Below, piece by piece: positions 37,937-47,296 of a stretch of DNA of 64,000 nucleotides (positions are counted from its first letter, which is position 1; every line of letters begins with the position of its first letter). The notes under the pieces are model-generated. The model was not told the origin of the DNA. It ran no database searches and worked only from the letters and a program-made list of their open reading frames with translations. Position numbers and translations under genes: made by a program. Source of the DNA: Leptospira brenneri (GTDB lineage: Bacteria; Spirochaetota; Leptospiria; Leptospirales; Leptospiraceae); NCBI RefSeq assembly GCF_002812125.1, contig NZ_NPDQ01000005.1, positions 248,001-312,000 on the forward strand. The letters are read 5' to 3'.

Positions 37937-39687
37937 TTTAGCCCTGCAAGTTGTAGAAATTCTGATTCTGCCTGCGTAATTTCTTTTCCAAGAGATTCCC
38001 AAAGGCTTGGGATTTCTGATGATTTTTTAAGTTTTTTCAAAGAGGCAAAGGAAGAATAAACCTTTACCTTCGGTTCTGTTCCAGAAGGACGAATGGTGAG
38101 TTTGGCGTTTCCTTCTAGTTCCACCTGGATGACATTGGATTTAGGCATTCCTTTAAAAACAGTGGATTTTGATTTCCCGTCTGCTTTTTGAGTTTCATAG
38201 TCAAGAACTCCGACAACCTTTCTTCCTCCAATGGTTTTACCGACTAAAGATTCTGTACGAAGAGATTCGATAGACTTTTTAATCTTTTCTTGTCCAGAAC
38301 TTCCTTCTAAGGTCAAAGAATACAAACTTTCACGATACAATCCATATTTTAAATAGATGGATTCTAAATAAGAAAGTAGATCACCCTTTTCTGCTAAGAT
38401 TTCTACAAATAACAATGCACTGGAGAGAGAATCTTTATCACGGACAAAAGGTACGGGTAAGTATCCATAAGATTCTTCACCACCAAAGAGAAATACATTA
38501 TTTTTCTTCACCTCAATCTGCTTCATTTCTTCTGCGATGTATTTAAATCCGGTAAGAACGTTTTTAATTTTAATTCCGTTTTTTTTCGCAATCGCTTCTT
38601 GTAAGTCAGTGGTTACGATAGTTTTGACTAAATGATAGGTTTTGGTTTTTGATTTTTTTCTTTCAGCGAGATAAGCCGCCATTATCGAACCAATTTGGTT
38701 TCCATTTAGGTATTCATACTCACCGTCTGCACGTCGTACTCCTACGCCGAGCCTATCAGCATCGGGATCGGTTGCAATAAAGACGGAAGCTTTTTTCTTT
38801 TTGGCATGGAACTCAGATAAGGCGAGGGCTTCTTTTTCCTCAGGGTTCGGATACTTAACCGTTGGAAATTCACCGTCTGGTTTTTTTTGTTCTGGAACGA
38901 GAAATACAGATTTATATCCAAAGAAGTTTAACATTTCTTTCATATAATCTCCACCGGTTCCATGGAGTGGTGAGTACACAATTCCTAGATCATTTCTTGT
39001 TTTGGATTTTACAGAAGAAAGAATCCCTGCTTGTTTTAAATCTTTTAAATAGGTTTTAAAAACCACAGGCCCCACTGGTTTTACGAATTTTTTATATTCC
39101 GCGGCTGTCTTTTTTACAAATGGGATGGTTGACCAATCATTGATTTCACTAATTCTTTTTATGATCAGAGAATCATCAGGGGGAACCAGTTGTCCTCCGT
39201 CAGCCAGATAGGCTTTGAATCCATTGTATTCGGGAGGATTGTGAGAAGCAGTGATGACAATTCCACCACTGGCTTTGTAATGACGAATGGCATAAGATAA
39301 AAGTGGAGTTGGTGTTACCTTGGGAAAAATATATACTTTAACTCCCAGTTTGGCGGCGATCCCTGCAGAGAGTTCTGCAAATTCTTTGGAGAGCCTTCTC
39401 GAATCGTAAGCGATGACAATGGAGGCATCTTTTTTAGTGTCTCTTAGATAACTAATAAAACCAAGTGCAGCACGACCTACTGTATAGAGGTTCATTTTGC
39501 CGATTCCATTTCCAATCTTGCCCCGAATCCCACCGGTCCCAAAACTTAAAGGTACGGCATAAGCATCTACGAGTTCGGAACTCATGCCAGCCTTCCAATC
39601 TTCGTAAGCCTTTTTGGCTTCAATCTGGATTTCCGATGAAAAAGGTGATTTCGTCCAAGATAGGATATTGTCTTCTGGTTTCAACAT
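37933..39687 (-). CDS. Phosphoglucomutase/phosphomannomutase (PgcA-type)
   Basis: A 584-residue alpha-D-phosphohexomutase that interconverts 1- and 6-phosphosugars. Order of motifs: FGTGGIRGKIG, ASIVIAYDSRR, GIVITASHNPPEYNG with the phospho-Ser, ATDPDADRLGVGV (metal site), GGEESYGYLP and IRPSGTEPKVKVY (phosphate loop). The long form matches PgcA-type mutases. First gene of the leftward run mutase-argD-leuB-receiver. Confidence 0.92.
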
Positions 39688-39733
39688 AGCTTACATACTA
39701 ATCTTTTGAAGTAGAGCAGTCTGGAAATCAATT

Positions 39734-40822
39734 TTGGAACCTAGAGAATTTTTCATAGAAGACCGGTTGGAACGATTCCGTCTAAAGGCGTTTTGTAACT
39801 TAGGCGAGAGTGGACTTGGTCATTTCCGTTTGGATGAGGTGCTGGCCATGGCAAACTTGAGTGGGGCAGATCTCGATAAAATTCCTATGAATGACGCGCC
39901 GAACCAGGGTTCCCTGGAACTTCGTTCGGCCATTGCTCAACTTTATCCGGGAGTTTCCCCTGATCAGGTTCTTGTCACCACAGGAACGGGGGAGGCACTT
40001 TACTTAGCGTTTCATATTGCGTTAAAAGCCCAATCAAAGCTGGCCCTGATTTGGCCTGCTTTCCAAGCCCTCTATGAAATTCCGAAAATGCTTGGGGCAG
40101 AAATGATCAAACTTCCTTATGAATCAGCTTTCCTTGCCTCGACTTGGAAGGAAGTGGAGGCCGACCTTTACGTTTTGAACCATCCCCATAATCCAACGGG
40201 AAAAACTTTTTCTGAATCTGAATGGAAGGCACTCACCACTCATTTCAAAGCGGAAAAGAAAAAAGTTCTTTTTGATGAACATTACCGGTTTTTACCAGGG
40301 GAAGGTTTTATGGGAAGGACCGGTGTGGATACAAAACATTCTTTTTATGGAACAGGTTCCTTTACCAAATGTTTTGGAGTCACAGGGCTTCGAGTCGGTT
40401 GGCTTGTGGCAGAAGAATCTTTTATCAAACGCGCTCGTTCTTTTAAAGATTATTTAACTCATACTGTTTCTCCCATCTCGGAACGGATTGCCTTAGGACT
40501 TCTGAGTGCAAAAGAAAACTTCCTTCCTTCCATCCAAACAAGAGTGCGAAATAATATAAAAGAATTTGATTCTGTATGGAAGGATCTTCCGCATACCAGA
40601 TCATTCACTCTGCCTGATGGTGGCCTTGTCGGTTGGTTGCAACTAGAGCCTGGGATTTCCTCTGAACGTTATGCGGACAGACTGTTTGAAAAAACGGGTG
40701 TCTTTGTTTTGCCAGGGATCAATTTTGAAGAAGAGGGTTTTTTGCGAATCGGATTTGGAGAGAAAGAAGATCGAATGATCGAAGGGCTTTCTAGGTGGAG
40801 AGAATGTTCGGATCTCATCTGA
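39734..40822 (+). CDS. PLP-dependent aminotransferase class I/II
   Basis: A 362-residue fold-type I PLP enzyme. TTGTGEALYLAFHI, LNHPHNPTGKTFSE, VLFDEHYRFL and SFTKCFGVTGLRVGW (PLP lysine in FTK) show an intact active site. The group resembles aspartate or histidinol-phosphate aminotransferase-like enzymes, but the substrate cannot be told. Start TTG 39734 has GGAA upstream; its reading is uncertain. The exonuclease gene begins inside its 3' end. Confidence 0.85.
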   Translation: MEPREFFIEDRLERFRLKAFCNLGESGLGHFRLDEVLAMANLSGADLDKIPMNDAPNQGSLELRSAIAQLYPGVSPDQVLVTTGTGEALYLAFHIALKAQSKLALIWPAFQALYEIPKMLGAEMIKLPYESAFLASTWKEVEADLYVLNHPHNPTGKTFSESEWKALTTHFKAEKKKVLFDEHYRFLPGEGFMGRTGVDTKHSFYGTGSFTKCFGVTGLRVGWLVAEESFIKRARSFKDYLTHTVSPISERIALGLLSAKENFLPSIQTRVRNNIKEFDSVWKDLPHTRSFTLPDGGLVGWLQLEPGISSERYADRLFEKTGVFVLPGINFEEEGFLRIGFGEKEDRMIEGLSRWRECSDLI

Positions 40823-41562
40823 CATCTAGCCTTCAACTTTTTCCTGGTATCGGCGAAAGGAAAGAGAAACAATTATTTGGTGCTGGTGTGTATGATTGGA
40901 ATTCGCTTATTCAATACCAAAAACAAAAAATGGATCCCTTACTTCCTTCAGTTTCTATTTTAGAAGAACGAAAAGAAGAGTTAGAAATCCAATTATCTGA
41001 ATCTAACTTTATTTTTTTTACAAATGAACTTCCCAGTCTGGAATACTGGAGGTTATGGCAAAATTTTCCAGAAAGGTTTTGTTTTTTAGATATTGAAACC
41101 ACTGGGATCTCCGAATCTTCCGTAACAACTGTTGTGAGTATTTATCAAGACAAAGTAATGTTAACGTTTGAAAGAGGAAAGGATTTAGAATTTCTTTTTG
41201 ATTCCATCTCACCTGAGGACATCCTTGTTACTTACAATGGAAGAAGATTTGATATTCCTTTTTTAGAGAAAGAATTTCATTACCGAGTGAAGAACCCGCA
41301 GTTAGATTTGATGAATCTTTTGCATTCCATTGGAATCAAAGGAGGATTAAAAAAATCCGAAGTACAACTTGGTCTTGTTCGACCAGAAGAAATCGCTGGG
41401 ATGGATGGAAGGCAAGCTCCACTATTATGGTTTGAATACCAGAGAACGGATAACAAAGAAGCCTTGGAAAAACTAATCGCTTATAATAGAGAAGATACTA
41501 AAAACTTAGAAATTGTTTTAGAAAAAACGATCGATAGGCTTACAGAAAATCGTTTGTTCTAG
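40795..41562 (+). CDS. YprB-like RNase H-fold exonuclease
   Basis: A 255-residue protein. A helix-hairpin-helix (LFPGIGERKEKQLFGAGV) precedes a DEDD-type 3'-5' exonuclease domain: FCFLDIETTG (first Asp, Glu), LVTYNGRRFDIPFL (second Asp), and IAYNREDTKNLEIV (third Asp). All acidic residues are present, so a nuclease on DNA or RNA is likely. Starts at GTG 40795 or ATG 40804. Overlaps the aminotransferase by up to 28 bases. Confidence 0.85.
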   Translation: MERMFGSHLTSSLQLFPGIGERKEKQLFGAGVYDWNSLIQYQKQKMDPLLPSVSILEERKEELEIQLSESNFIFFTNELPSLEYWRLWQNFPERFCFLDIETTGISESSVTTVVSIYQDKVMLTFERGKDLEFLFDSISPEDILVTYNGRRFDIPFLEKEFHYRVKNPQLDLMNLLHSIGIKGGLKKSEVQLGLVRPEEIAGMDGRQAPLLWFEYQRTDNKEALEKLIAYNREDTKNLEIVLEKTIDRLTENRLF

Positions 41563-41990
41563 TGAGGTCCATACATATACTCTCTGAGGATACTCATCTC
41601 GGCTTGGGTTCTGTTTAATTTTGTTTTGACCGCATCACCAATCGAGATCAGACCAATGATTTTGTCTCCGTCGAGAACCGGCATATGGCGGAATCTTTTG
41701 GTGATCATGTTGTTTAAGATATCATCCACATCTTCGTCGGGACCTGCCACTGTGAGTTGAGTGGTCATAACATCTTTCAATTTGATTTTGTCTACGTTTG
41801 TATGGTCTTTGGCAACCACTCGCATCAAATCTCTTTCAGTAAAGATTCCCACAAGTTTCCCTTGGAAGGTAACAATTAGAGATCCCACTTTGGCACCAAC
41901 CATCATCTGGGTGGCTTCCAATACATTTCTATCTTCTTCGATGGAAAGAACGGAGGATGCTTTGTCTTTGAGGATATCTTTTACGGACAT
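41559..41990 (-). CDS. Two-CBS-domain protein
   Basis: A 143-residue protein made of a tandem CBS pair: ILEATQMMVGAKVGSLIV-type first half, TERDLMRVVAKD, and second half LNNMITKRFRHMPVLDGDKI with LISIGDAVK. Such pairs bind adenosine nucleotides and regulate a partner or act alone. No partner gene is adjacent. Convergent with the exonuclease, four bases shared. Confidence 0.9.
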   Translation of the reverse strand: MSVKDILKDKASSVLSIEEDRNVLEATQMMVGAKVGSLIVTFQGKLVGIFTERDLMRVVAKDHTNVDKIKLKDVMTTQLTVAGPDEDVDDILNNMITKRFRHMPVLDGDKIIGLISIGDAVKTKLNRTQAEMSILREYMYGPH

Positions 41991-42063
41991 GTCTCTTGGT
42001 TTATAGGAATTCTAAAGAGATAGCAAGAAATTTTTACAGGAGTGTGACAAGAGAACGGGATTT

Positions 42064-42136
<73 letters not shown>

Positions 42137-42145
42137 GTTTCTTTA

Positions 42146-42219
42146 TGGGCCTGACAAGACTTGAACTTGTGACCCCTCGCTTATCAAGCGAGTGCTCTAA
42201 CCAACTGAGCTACAGGCCC
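42146..42219 (-). tRNA. tRNA-Ile (GAT)
   Basis: A 74-base cloverleaf on the minus strand: acceptor GGGCCTG/CAGGCCC, anticodon stem CTCGC/GCGAG with loop TTGATAA (GAT). It precedes tRNA-Ala(TGC), the order usually found inside the 16S-23S spacer of bacteria, but no rRNA gene is nearby. Confidence 0.95.
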
Positions 42220-42299
42220 GGGATACGAACAGTATTTTTCGAGAGGGGTCTATGGGCAATCTTTTTTTAAGATAATTTTAAGAAAGTAATCTGGAAAAT

Positions 42300-43472
42300 T
42301 TAGAGAGAAATTTCCAAGATTAGATCATCTAACAAGAGTAATGCCTCTTGGTTCCATTGGAATACTCCCGCATCAATTGAACACAACCCTCTTTTTTCCC
42401 AACCTTCAATGGTTTTTAAATACTTTGGTTTTGTTTTTGCATCCAAATAAGTTTCTATAAAATCCAAATACCGAAAAGGAGAGAACAATCGAAATAATGT
42501 AAGACTGAGTTCGGTTCCCGGGTCGACAGGCTCATACTTTGTGTTGGTTTGTTTTTTTTGATAGAGATTTGAATTTCGTGGATTGCCATATCGATTTCCG
42601 GCAATCATTCCATGTGCTCCTGGCCCAATGCCTAAGTAAGGTTCATAAGTCCAATACTTCAAGTTGTGTAAGGATTCAAACCCAGGTTTTGCATAATTGG
42701 AAACTTCATACCACAAGTAAGCATGTTCCTTTAGTAAGTTTGGTAATTGTGTGAGGATATTTGATTGTGTATCTTCTTCAGGTTCTTTCTTTTTATGGTC
42801 CGAAACGTCTCGAGAATACTGGGTTCCTTTTTCTAAAGTTAAGGAATACAAACTCAAATGAGGTAATCCCGCTTCTAAAAAAAGGTTTAAATCTCTATAA
42901 AAAGATTCTTTGGAAACCCCTGGAATTCCATACATTAAATCGATTCCCACTCGTTTGATTGGAGAATGGGTGAGTACCTTCAGCAGAGATCCGTAACGAT
43001 CGCCATCGTAATGGCGACCTAAAAATTCGAGTCCTTTCGGTTCTAAGGTTTGGACTCCCACATTCACTCGGTTGATTCCAATGGAATGGTATGCGGCAAG
43101 TAGATCGGAACTTAAATCTTCTGGATTCACCTCGATGGAAATCTCCGGATTGTCTGAAAAAGAAAACTCGGAACGTAAAAAATCTAAAAGTTCTTTCCAG
43201 TGTTTGGGCGAAGCTTTGGAGGGAGTGCCTCCACCAAAAAACACGGTATCGATGGTTCGATTTTTAATTTCAGGAAAATGATTTGTCCTATCTAAAATTT
43301 CCTTTTGGTAAGATTGGAAAAGCGACTTTTCGTCGTTAGCTGGTCCAGGACCAATCCCTTCGGAATAAAAATCACAATAATCACATTTTTTAAAACAATA
43401 GGGGAAGTGGACATAGACTCCTAAGTAAGAATTTCTGACTTGCCAGATAGATTGTTTGTCTAATAATTCCAT
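42300..43472 (-). CDS. hemW: HemW-type radical SAM protein (HemN family)
   Basis: A 390-residue radical SAM protein of the HemN/HemW family. The cluster motif is CFKKCDYCDFY (CxxxCxxC). GGGTPSKASPKHWKELL and VNVGVQTLEPKGLEFLGR are family signatures. HemW binds and delivers heme; HemN oxidises coproporphyrinogen III. The close-packed CxxxCxxC, without the fourth Cys of HemN, and the length support HemW. The apparent start ATG 43472 lies three bases from the divergent gene, with no clear ribosome site. Confidence 0.87.
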   Translation of the reverse strand: MELLDKQSIWQVRNSYLGVYVHFPYCFKKCDYCDFYSEGIGPGPANDEKSLFQSYQKEILDRTNHFPEIKNRTIDTVFFGGGTPSKASPKHWKELLDFLRSEFSFSDNPEISIEVNPEDLSSDLLAAYHSIGINRVNVGVQTLEPKGLEFLGRHYDGDRYGSLLKVLTHSPIKRVGIDLMYGIPGVSKESFYRDLNLFLEAGLPHLSLYSLTLEKGTQYSRDVSDHKKKEPEEDTQSNILTQLPNLLKEHAYLWYEVSNYAKPGFESLHNLKYWTYEPYLGIGPGAHGMIAGNRYGNPRNSNLYQKKQTNTKYEPVDPGTELSLTLFRLFSPFRYLDFIETYLDAKTKPKYLKTIEGWEKRGLCSIDAGVFQWNQEALLLLDDLILEISL

Positions 43473-43475
43473 GGT

Positions 43476-43958
43476 ATGAAAGGATTTCTATGGACTCTTT
43501 TTGTTTTCGGAATCTCTACCTCATCTATCCTTTCACAGACACTTGTAGAACCAAACCAAAACTTTGTTTGGGAAGGATTTTCTTTTGTATTTCCAGAACC
43601 TGTGGTGGTTAAAACGGAATCTTTGATGAGTCAAAAACTCACGGTTTATCCTGCAAAACGAGATGGTTTTTTTATGGTGGTTCGAACCCTTCCATGGTTG
43701 GAACCCTTCGATCCAAAATCGACTTGGAAGGATTCTGTCTTTACGCGGGGGATTGAACCAAAAGAGTTCCAGAAAACTCTGGGAAATCTAAACTTCCAAA
43801 TTTTTCAGGCAGACCAAATCCGCAACCAAAACGCACTTCGTAACCAAGTGTGGATTGGGCTCGAGTCCAATCCTGGATTATGGATCTGGATCCAATGGAA
43901 GAGTGATCGTAAAGACCTTACCGAATTCTTTGAATCCAACCGCTTTCTTTCGCTTTAG
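43476..43958 (+). CDS. Hypothetical exported protein
   Basis: A 160-residue protein with a signal peptide (TLFVFGISTSSILSQ) and a beta-rich mature part containing VWEGFSFVFPEPVVVK and WIGLESNPGLWIWI. I recognise no family. It starts three bases from the divergent hemW start. Confidence 0.7.
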   Translation: MKGFLWTLFVFGISTSSILSQTLVEPNQNFVWEGFSFVFPEPVVVKTESLMSQKLTVYPAKRDGFFMVVRTLPWLEPFDPKSTWKDSVFTRGIEPKEFQKTLGNLNFQIFQADQIRNQNALRNQVWIGLESNPGLWIWIQWKSDRKDLTEFFESNRFLSL

Positions 43959-44019
43959 GCTCCAATCTTTTGTTTTGTGCTTGTCTCTACTTATTTCCTC
44001 GAAAGATTGGAAGTCAGTG

Positions 44020-44093
44020 GGGCCTATAGCTCAGTTGGTTAGAGCAGCAGACTCATAATCTGCGGGTCGAAGGTTCGAGCCCTTCTGGGCCCA
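44020..44093 (+). tRNA. tRNA with CAT anticodon (elongator Met, or Ile2 if modified)
   Basis: A 74-base cloverleaf: acceptor GGGCCTA/TGGGCCC, D arm GCTC..GAGC, anticodon stem GCAGA/TCTGC with loop CTCATAA, T arm GAAGG..CCTTC. CAT may be elongator Met, initiator Met or lysidine-modified Ile. The acceptor starts with a paired G1-C72, so it is not a standard initiator. No CCA is encoded. Confidence 0.9.
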
Positions 44094-44119
44094 CAAAACA
44101 GGAAAGGAATCGATATTGT

Positions 44120-44695
44120 ATGGAGTTTTATGAAGTAAAAATCTCTGATATCAGCCTGACCAATGTAGGCTTTGCCGTTTTTCTTCGTCCAAAGGATTCG
44201 GATGACAAACGTGTAGTTCCTATTTTTATCGGGCCATTGGAAACTCATTCCATCACCACCGTGATCGATGGAACCAAACCTCCTAGACCTATGACACATG
44301 ACCTCATGTTGTATATGTTAACCTCTCTAGGTGCCACTGTTCTTAAAATTACCATAGAAGAAATCATCGACAGTACGTTTTACGCCAAAATCCAACTCCA
44401 AAAAGACGGTGAGATCATCACTCTTGATGCAAGACCTTCTGATTCGATTGCCCTGGCTCTAAGAGCCAATGCCCCTATATTTATCGCTAAATCAGTGTTA
44501 GATGAAACGGGGATCATTATGAAAGAAGAAGATATGCAAGGGGATAGTATCTCTTCTGAGAAAAAAATCCAAGCCCTTCCTAAATCCAACCTTCAGATTT
44601 TGGAAGAAACTTTGGAAAACGCTCTGAAAACCGAAGACTACGAAACAGCCGCCAAAATCAGAGACCAAATCAAAAAGCTTATCGAAAATAGTTAA
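44120..44695 (+). CDS. Bifunctional nuclease (BFN) domain protein with C-terminal UVR motif
   Basis: A 191-residue protein. The first 130 residues are the BFN domain: VKISDISLTNVGFAVFL, RVVPIFIGPLETHSIT, RPMTHDLMLYMLTSLGATV and ITLDARPSDSIALALRANAP. BFN proteins have been reported with DNase/RNase activity. The C-terminus ALKTEDYETAAKIRDQIKKL is a UVR motif. Combined BFN-UVR proteins are common, but their role is not settled. It follows the Met tRNA by 26 bases. Confidence 0.88.
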   Translation: MEFYEVKISDISLTNVGFAVFLRPKDSDDKRVVPIFIGPLETHSITTVIDGTKPPRPMTHDLMLYMLTSLGATVLKITIEEIIDSTFYAKIQLQKDGEIITLDARPSDSIALALRANAPIFIAKSVLDETGIIMKEEDMQGDSISSEKKIQALPKSNLQILEETLENALKTEDYETAAKIRDQIKKLIENS

Positions 44696-44717
44696 GACTA
44701 GTTTCGCTCTTAACTAT
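44688..44717 (+). terminator. Stem-loop at the end of the BFN gene
   Basis: ATAGTTAAGA (44688-44697) and TCTTAACTAT (44708-44717) form a perfect 10-base stem with a 10-base loop. The stop codon lies in the left arm. There is no T run, so it may act as an mRNA 3' end rather than a classic terminator. Confidence 0.4.
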
Positions 44718-44825
44718 GTCTCATAGAAATCTGGTACATTAGAATTTTTTAATTGTAATCCCATCTTTTCTTTCTTAAACTTGGAATCCAAAAATAGGTG
44801 CGTTTGCCCTTTATAGGAAAGTTGT

Positions 44826-45191
44826 ATGGAAAAATTGGTTATGGATGTTGTGAATGCTGGAATTGCTCTTTTTCGTTCTGGCGAGGAAAAGTTAAAAACT
44901 GCAGTTGTTGATTTAGAAAAAGTTTATAATGACCTAAAATCAAAAGGGGAATTGGACAAATCAGCCGAGTCTCAAAAGATTCGTGACCTTTTAAGTAAAA
45001 CCATTGCAGATGCTCAAGGGGCGATTGGAAAAACTAATGCTAGTTATGATGAAGTTCTCGCAAAACTTCAAACAAATTACCAGTCCATTTACCAACAAAT
45101 TGATACGGCAATTCCTCCTCAAGTAAAGGAAAAACTAAAACAAACGTTAGATGAGTTGAAGGCTTTGATCGAAAAAGCAAAAACGAAATAA
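44826..45191 (+). CDS. Phasin-like protein
   Basis: A 121-residue all-helical protein without signal peptide, rich in Lys, Glu and Ala: LEKVYNDLKSKGELDKSAES and KQTLDELKALIEKAKTK. Leptospira proteins of this kind are annotated as phasin-related; phasins coat polyhydroxyalkanoate granules. I infer only a similar amphipathic coiled-coil nature. No PHA synthase is in the window. Confidence 0.75.
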   Translation: MEKLVMDVVNAGIALFRSGEEKLKTAVVDLEKVYNDLKSKGELDKSAESQKIRDLLSKTIADAQGAIGKTNASYDEVLAKLQTNYQSIYQQIDTAIPPQVKEKLKQTLDELKALIEKAKTK

Positions 45192-45223
45192 TCTTTCGTT
45201 TTCTTAGTGAAATTTAAGAAATT

Positions 45224-45250
45224 GCCACAGAGATTTCTGTGGCTTTTTTT
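45224..45250 (+). terminator. Rho-independent terminator behind the phasin-like gene
   Basis: GCCACAGA, a three- to five-base loop, CTGTGGC and a T run; 32 bases after the stop. Confidence 0.9.
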
Positions 45251-45274
45251 ATTTGTACCTAGAAATTTGTCTAG

Positions 45275-46555
45275 ATGAGTACGTCTCCCAAACGAATCAA
45301 ATTCATACTTTTCCTAATTGTTTTTACGGACATGATGGGTTTTTCCCTTTTATTTCCTCTATTTCCCAAAACCTTAGAATTCTTCTTATTAAAGGGTGAT
45401 GATGCTCTGTTTCGAATGTTCTATTCTTCTGCGAACCTTTTGTCCTTTGGTGGGGACACAAAATATACCTTTGTATTGTTTGGTGGGATACTAGGGAGTA
45501 TTTATAGTTTTTTACAATTTATTGCAGCTCCAGTTTGGGGAAGGTTTTCCGATCATTCGGGAAGGCGAGCCATTTTACTTTTTACCACTCTTGGCAACAC
45601 TATTGGGTATCTTCTTTGGTTGTTCTCTTCACAGTTCTGGATGTTTGTTTTAAGCCGAGTGATCACTGGGATGATGGGTGGAAATTTATCAGTAGCTTCT
45701 GCCGCTATGGCAGACCAAACAGACGAAAAATCGAGAGCCGCAGGGATGGGGTTTCTTGGAGCTGGAATTGGTCTTGGGTTTGTGATGGGTCCACTCCTCG
45801 GAGGAATCAGTTCTCAGTGGACCTTTCTGGATTCCTTTTATAAGGAAGGATCTGTGGTTGTGTTTCCTGCTTCTGCATTTTTTGCGATTTTGGTTTCTCT
45901 ACTCACAGTGATTTTAGTTTTTGTATTTTTACCCCATAACAAACCAGAAGTGGTTCCTGAAAAAGAAATCCATCCATTCCTTTCTTTAAAGAAAATTGAA
46001 TCTAGGAATTTGGTTCGTATTTCTTTACTCAACTTACTATTTGTACTTAGTTTTTCTGGATTCGAATTTGTTGTGAACTTTTTTCTTTCTGATAGTTTTC
46101 AATTTTCTCCCAAAGAGATTGGTTTTACATTTTTATACATTGGAATCATCATCATACTCGTGCAAGGTGGTGTGGTTCGAAGGCTTTCTGGTAAAATTTC
46201 AGAAAAAAGAATTTCTCTTTATGGAGCAGTCCTTGTGGTGATTGGGATGGGGCTTCTGGTTAGTTTTGGAACTAGTTTTACGGGACTTTTTATTTCTTTA
46301 TTCTTTTTGGCTTTTGGGAGTGCACTTGTCAACCCAGGGCTTTCTTCCTTTGCTTCCCTGGAGAGTGGGAAAGGGGATTTGGGGAGGTCTCTTGGACTCT
46401 TCCGAAGTTTTGGTTCTCTCGGAAGAGCCATTTCACCAGTCGTATTTTCTTTGTTATACTTTCAAAAAGGGCCTAGTTTGGCGTTTTTTGTTTCCCTAAT
46501 CCTTCTCATTGGATTTGGAATTTTACTTTATACTCAAAAAGAAAAAACAACTTAA
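45275..46555 (+). CDS. MFS transporter (TetA-like drug carrier group)
   Basis: A 426-residue carrier with about 12 hydrophobic segments. GRFSDHSGRRAIL is the loop 2-3 motif of the major facilitator superfamily, and AAGMGFLGAGIGLGFVMGPL the motif C of proton antiporters. Substrate is unknown; drug export is likely for this group. The ATG 45275 lies close after a T run and no strong ribosome site is seen. Convergent overlap of four bases with the ACT gene. Confidence 0.87.
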   Translation: MSTSPKRIKFILFLIVFTDMMGFSLLFPLFPKTLEFFLLKGDDALFRMFYSSANLLSFGGDTKYTFVLFGGILGSIYSFLQFIAAPVWGRFSDHSGRRAILLFTTLGNTIGYLLWLFSSQFWMFVLSRVITGMMGGNLSVASAAMADQTDEKSRAAGMGFLGAGIGLGFVMGPLLGGISSQWTFLDSFYKEGSVVVFPASAFFAILVSLLTVILVFVFLPHNKPEVVPEKEIHPFLSLKKIESRNLVRISLLNLLFVLSFSGFEFVVNFFLSDSFQFSPKEIGFTFLYIGIIIILVQGGVVRRLSGKISEKRISLYGAVLVVIGMGLLVSFGTSFTGLFISLFFLAFGSALVNPGLSSFASLESGKGDLGRSLGLFRSFGSLGRAISPVVFSLLYFQKGPSLAFFVSLILLIGFGILLYTQKEKTT

Positions 46556-47175
46556 AGAAAAGATTCTAATTTCGCACGAAGCATGGGAAACACAAGTTTC
46601 TCATCTAATTTTTCTCCCGTTAAGGAAGTGCGAAGTAAAAAACTATCTCGAATTTTACCGTCAAAACTATTGGCTGTAAAACTGATGATATCAATTCCTA
46701 AGTGGAATAGAGATTCAGTGATCTGAAAAAGAATTCCCGGAGTGTCTTTCATTCGCAAATCCATAACGGTAAAATCTGAAGAAATTGGATTATAAAGTTT
46801 GAGAGTGGCTTCTGTATCTCCCACTTTACGAACCAGTACTTCTTCTTTTGCATTTTCACGTAAGTACATCGCCACCGTTTTTCCTTCATAAAAAAGGGAA
46901 TAGAGGTCAGTCCGGATTTGAGACAAAAGTTCTTCTGTCATTTCGCCCCCGTCCCAGCTGCGAATCACAAATAGATCTTGAACATGTCCATCACTTGCAG
47001 TTTCCGCGACGGCTTCTAAAATATCCCAACCGTGGTTGTAAAGGACAGAAGTCACTCGGTAAAGGATTCCTAAATCGTCCTGAGAAAGAGAAATTTTCAG
47101 TAGGGTCGTATCTTTTCTTGGGACACAAGAAACATGTAGGATGGGTTTTTTGATTTCTTGCATAGTTTGCGCCAT
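46552..47175 (-). CDS. Tandem ACT-domain protein (GlnD/UTase-like regulatory module)
   Basis: A 207-residue protein with two ACT modules: LKISLSQDDLGILYRVTSVL, NHGWDILEAVAETASDGHV, and VMDLRMKDTPGILFQITESL with GIDIISFTANSFDGKIRD. This layout matches the C-terminal ACT pair of GlnD uridylyltransferase without its enzymatic part. It may sense amino acids. ATG 47175 is chosen because AAGGGAGA lies before it; a longer frame starts at 47199. Confidence 0.87.
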   Translation of the reverse strand: MAQTMQEIKKPILHVSCVPRKDTTLLKISLSQDDLGILYRVTSVLYNHGWDILEAVAETASDGHVQDLFVIRSWDGGEMTEELLSQIRTDLYSLFYEGKTVAMYLRENAKEEVLVRKVGDTEATLKLYNPISSDFTVMDLRMKDTPGILFQITESLFHLGIDIISFTANSFDGKIRDSFLLRTSLTGEKLDEKLVFPMLRAKLESFL

Positions 47176-47296
47176 AGAATTCTCCCTTAAAATCGGCATT
47201 CTGCTTAGAACTTAAGCAAACGATGGCAGGAAATCCCTGGATCGGTTCTAATAAAGCCGCATTCAATGGATTTGCAAAAAAGATGCCAAGTGTTCG

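Noticed and set aside
44039..44299. Minus-strand frame across the Met tRNA and the start of the BFN gene
   Set aside because: Its C-terminus is a translated antisense tRNA; BFN is the real gene.
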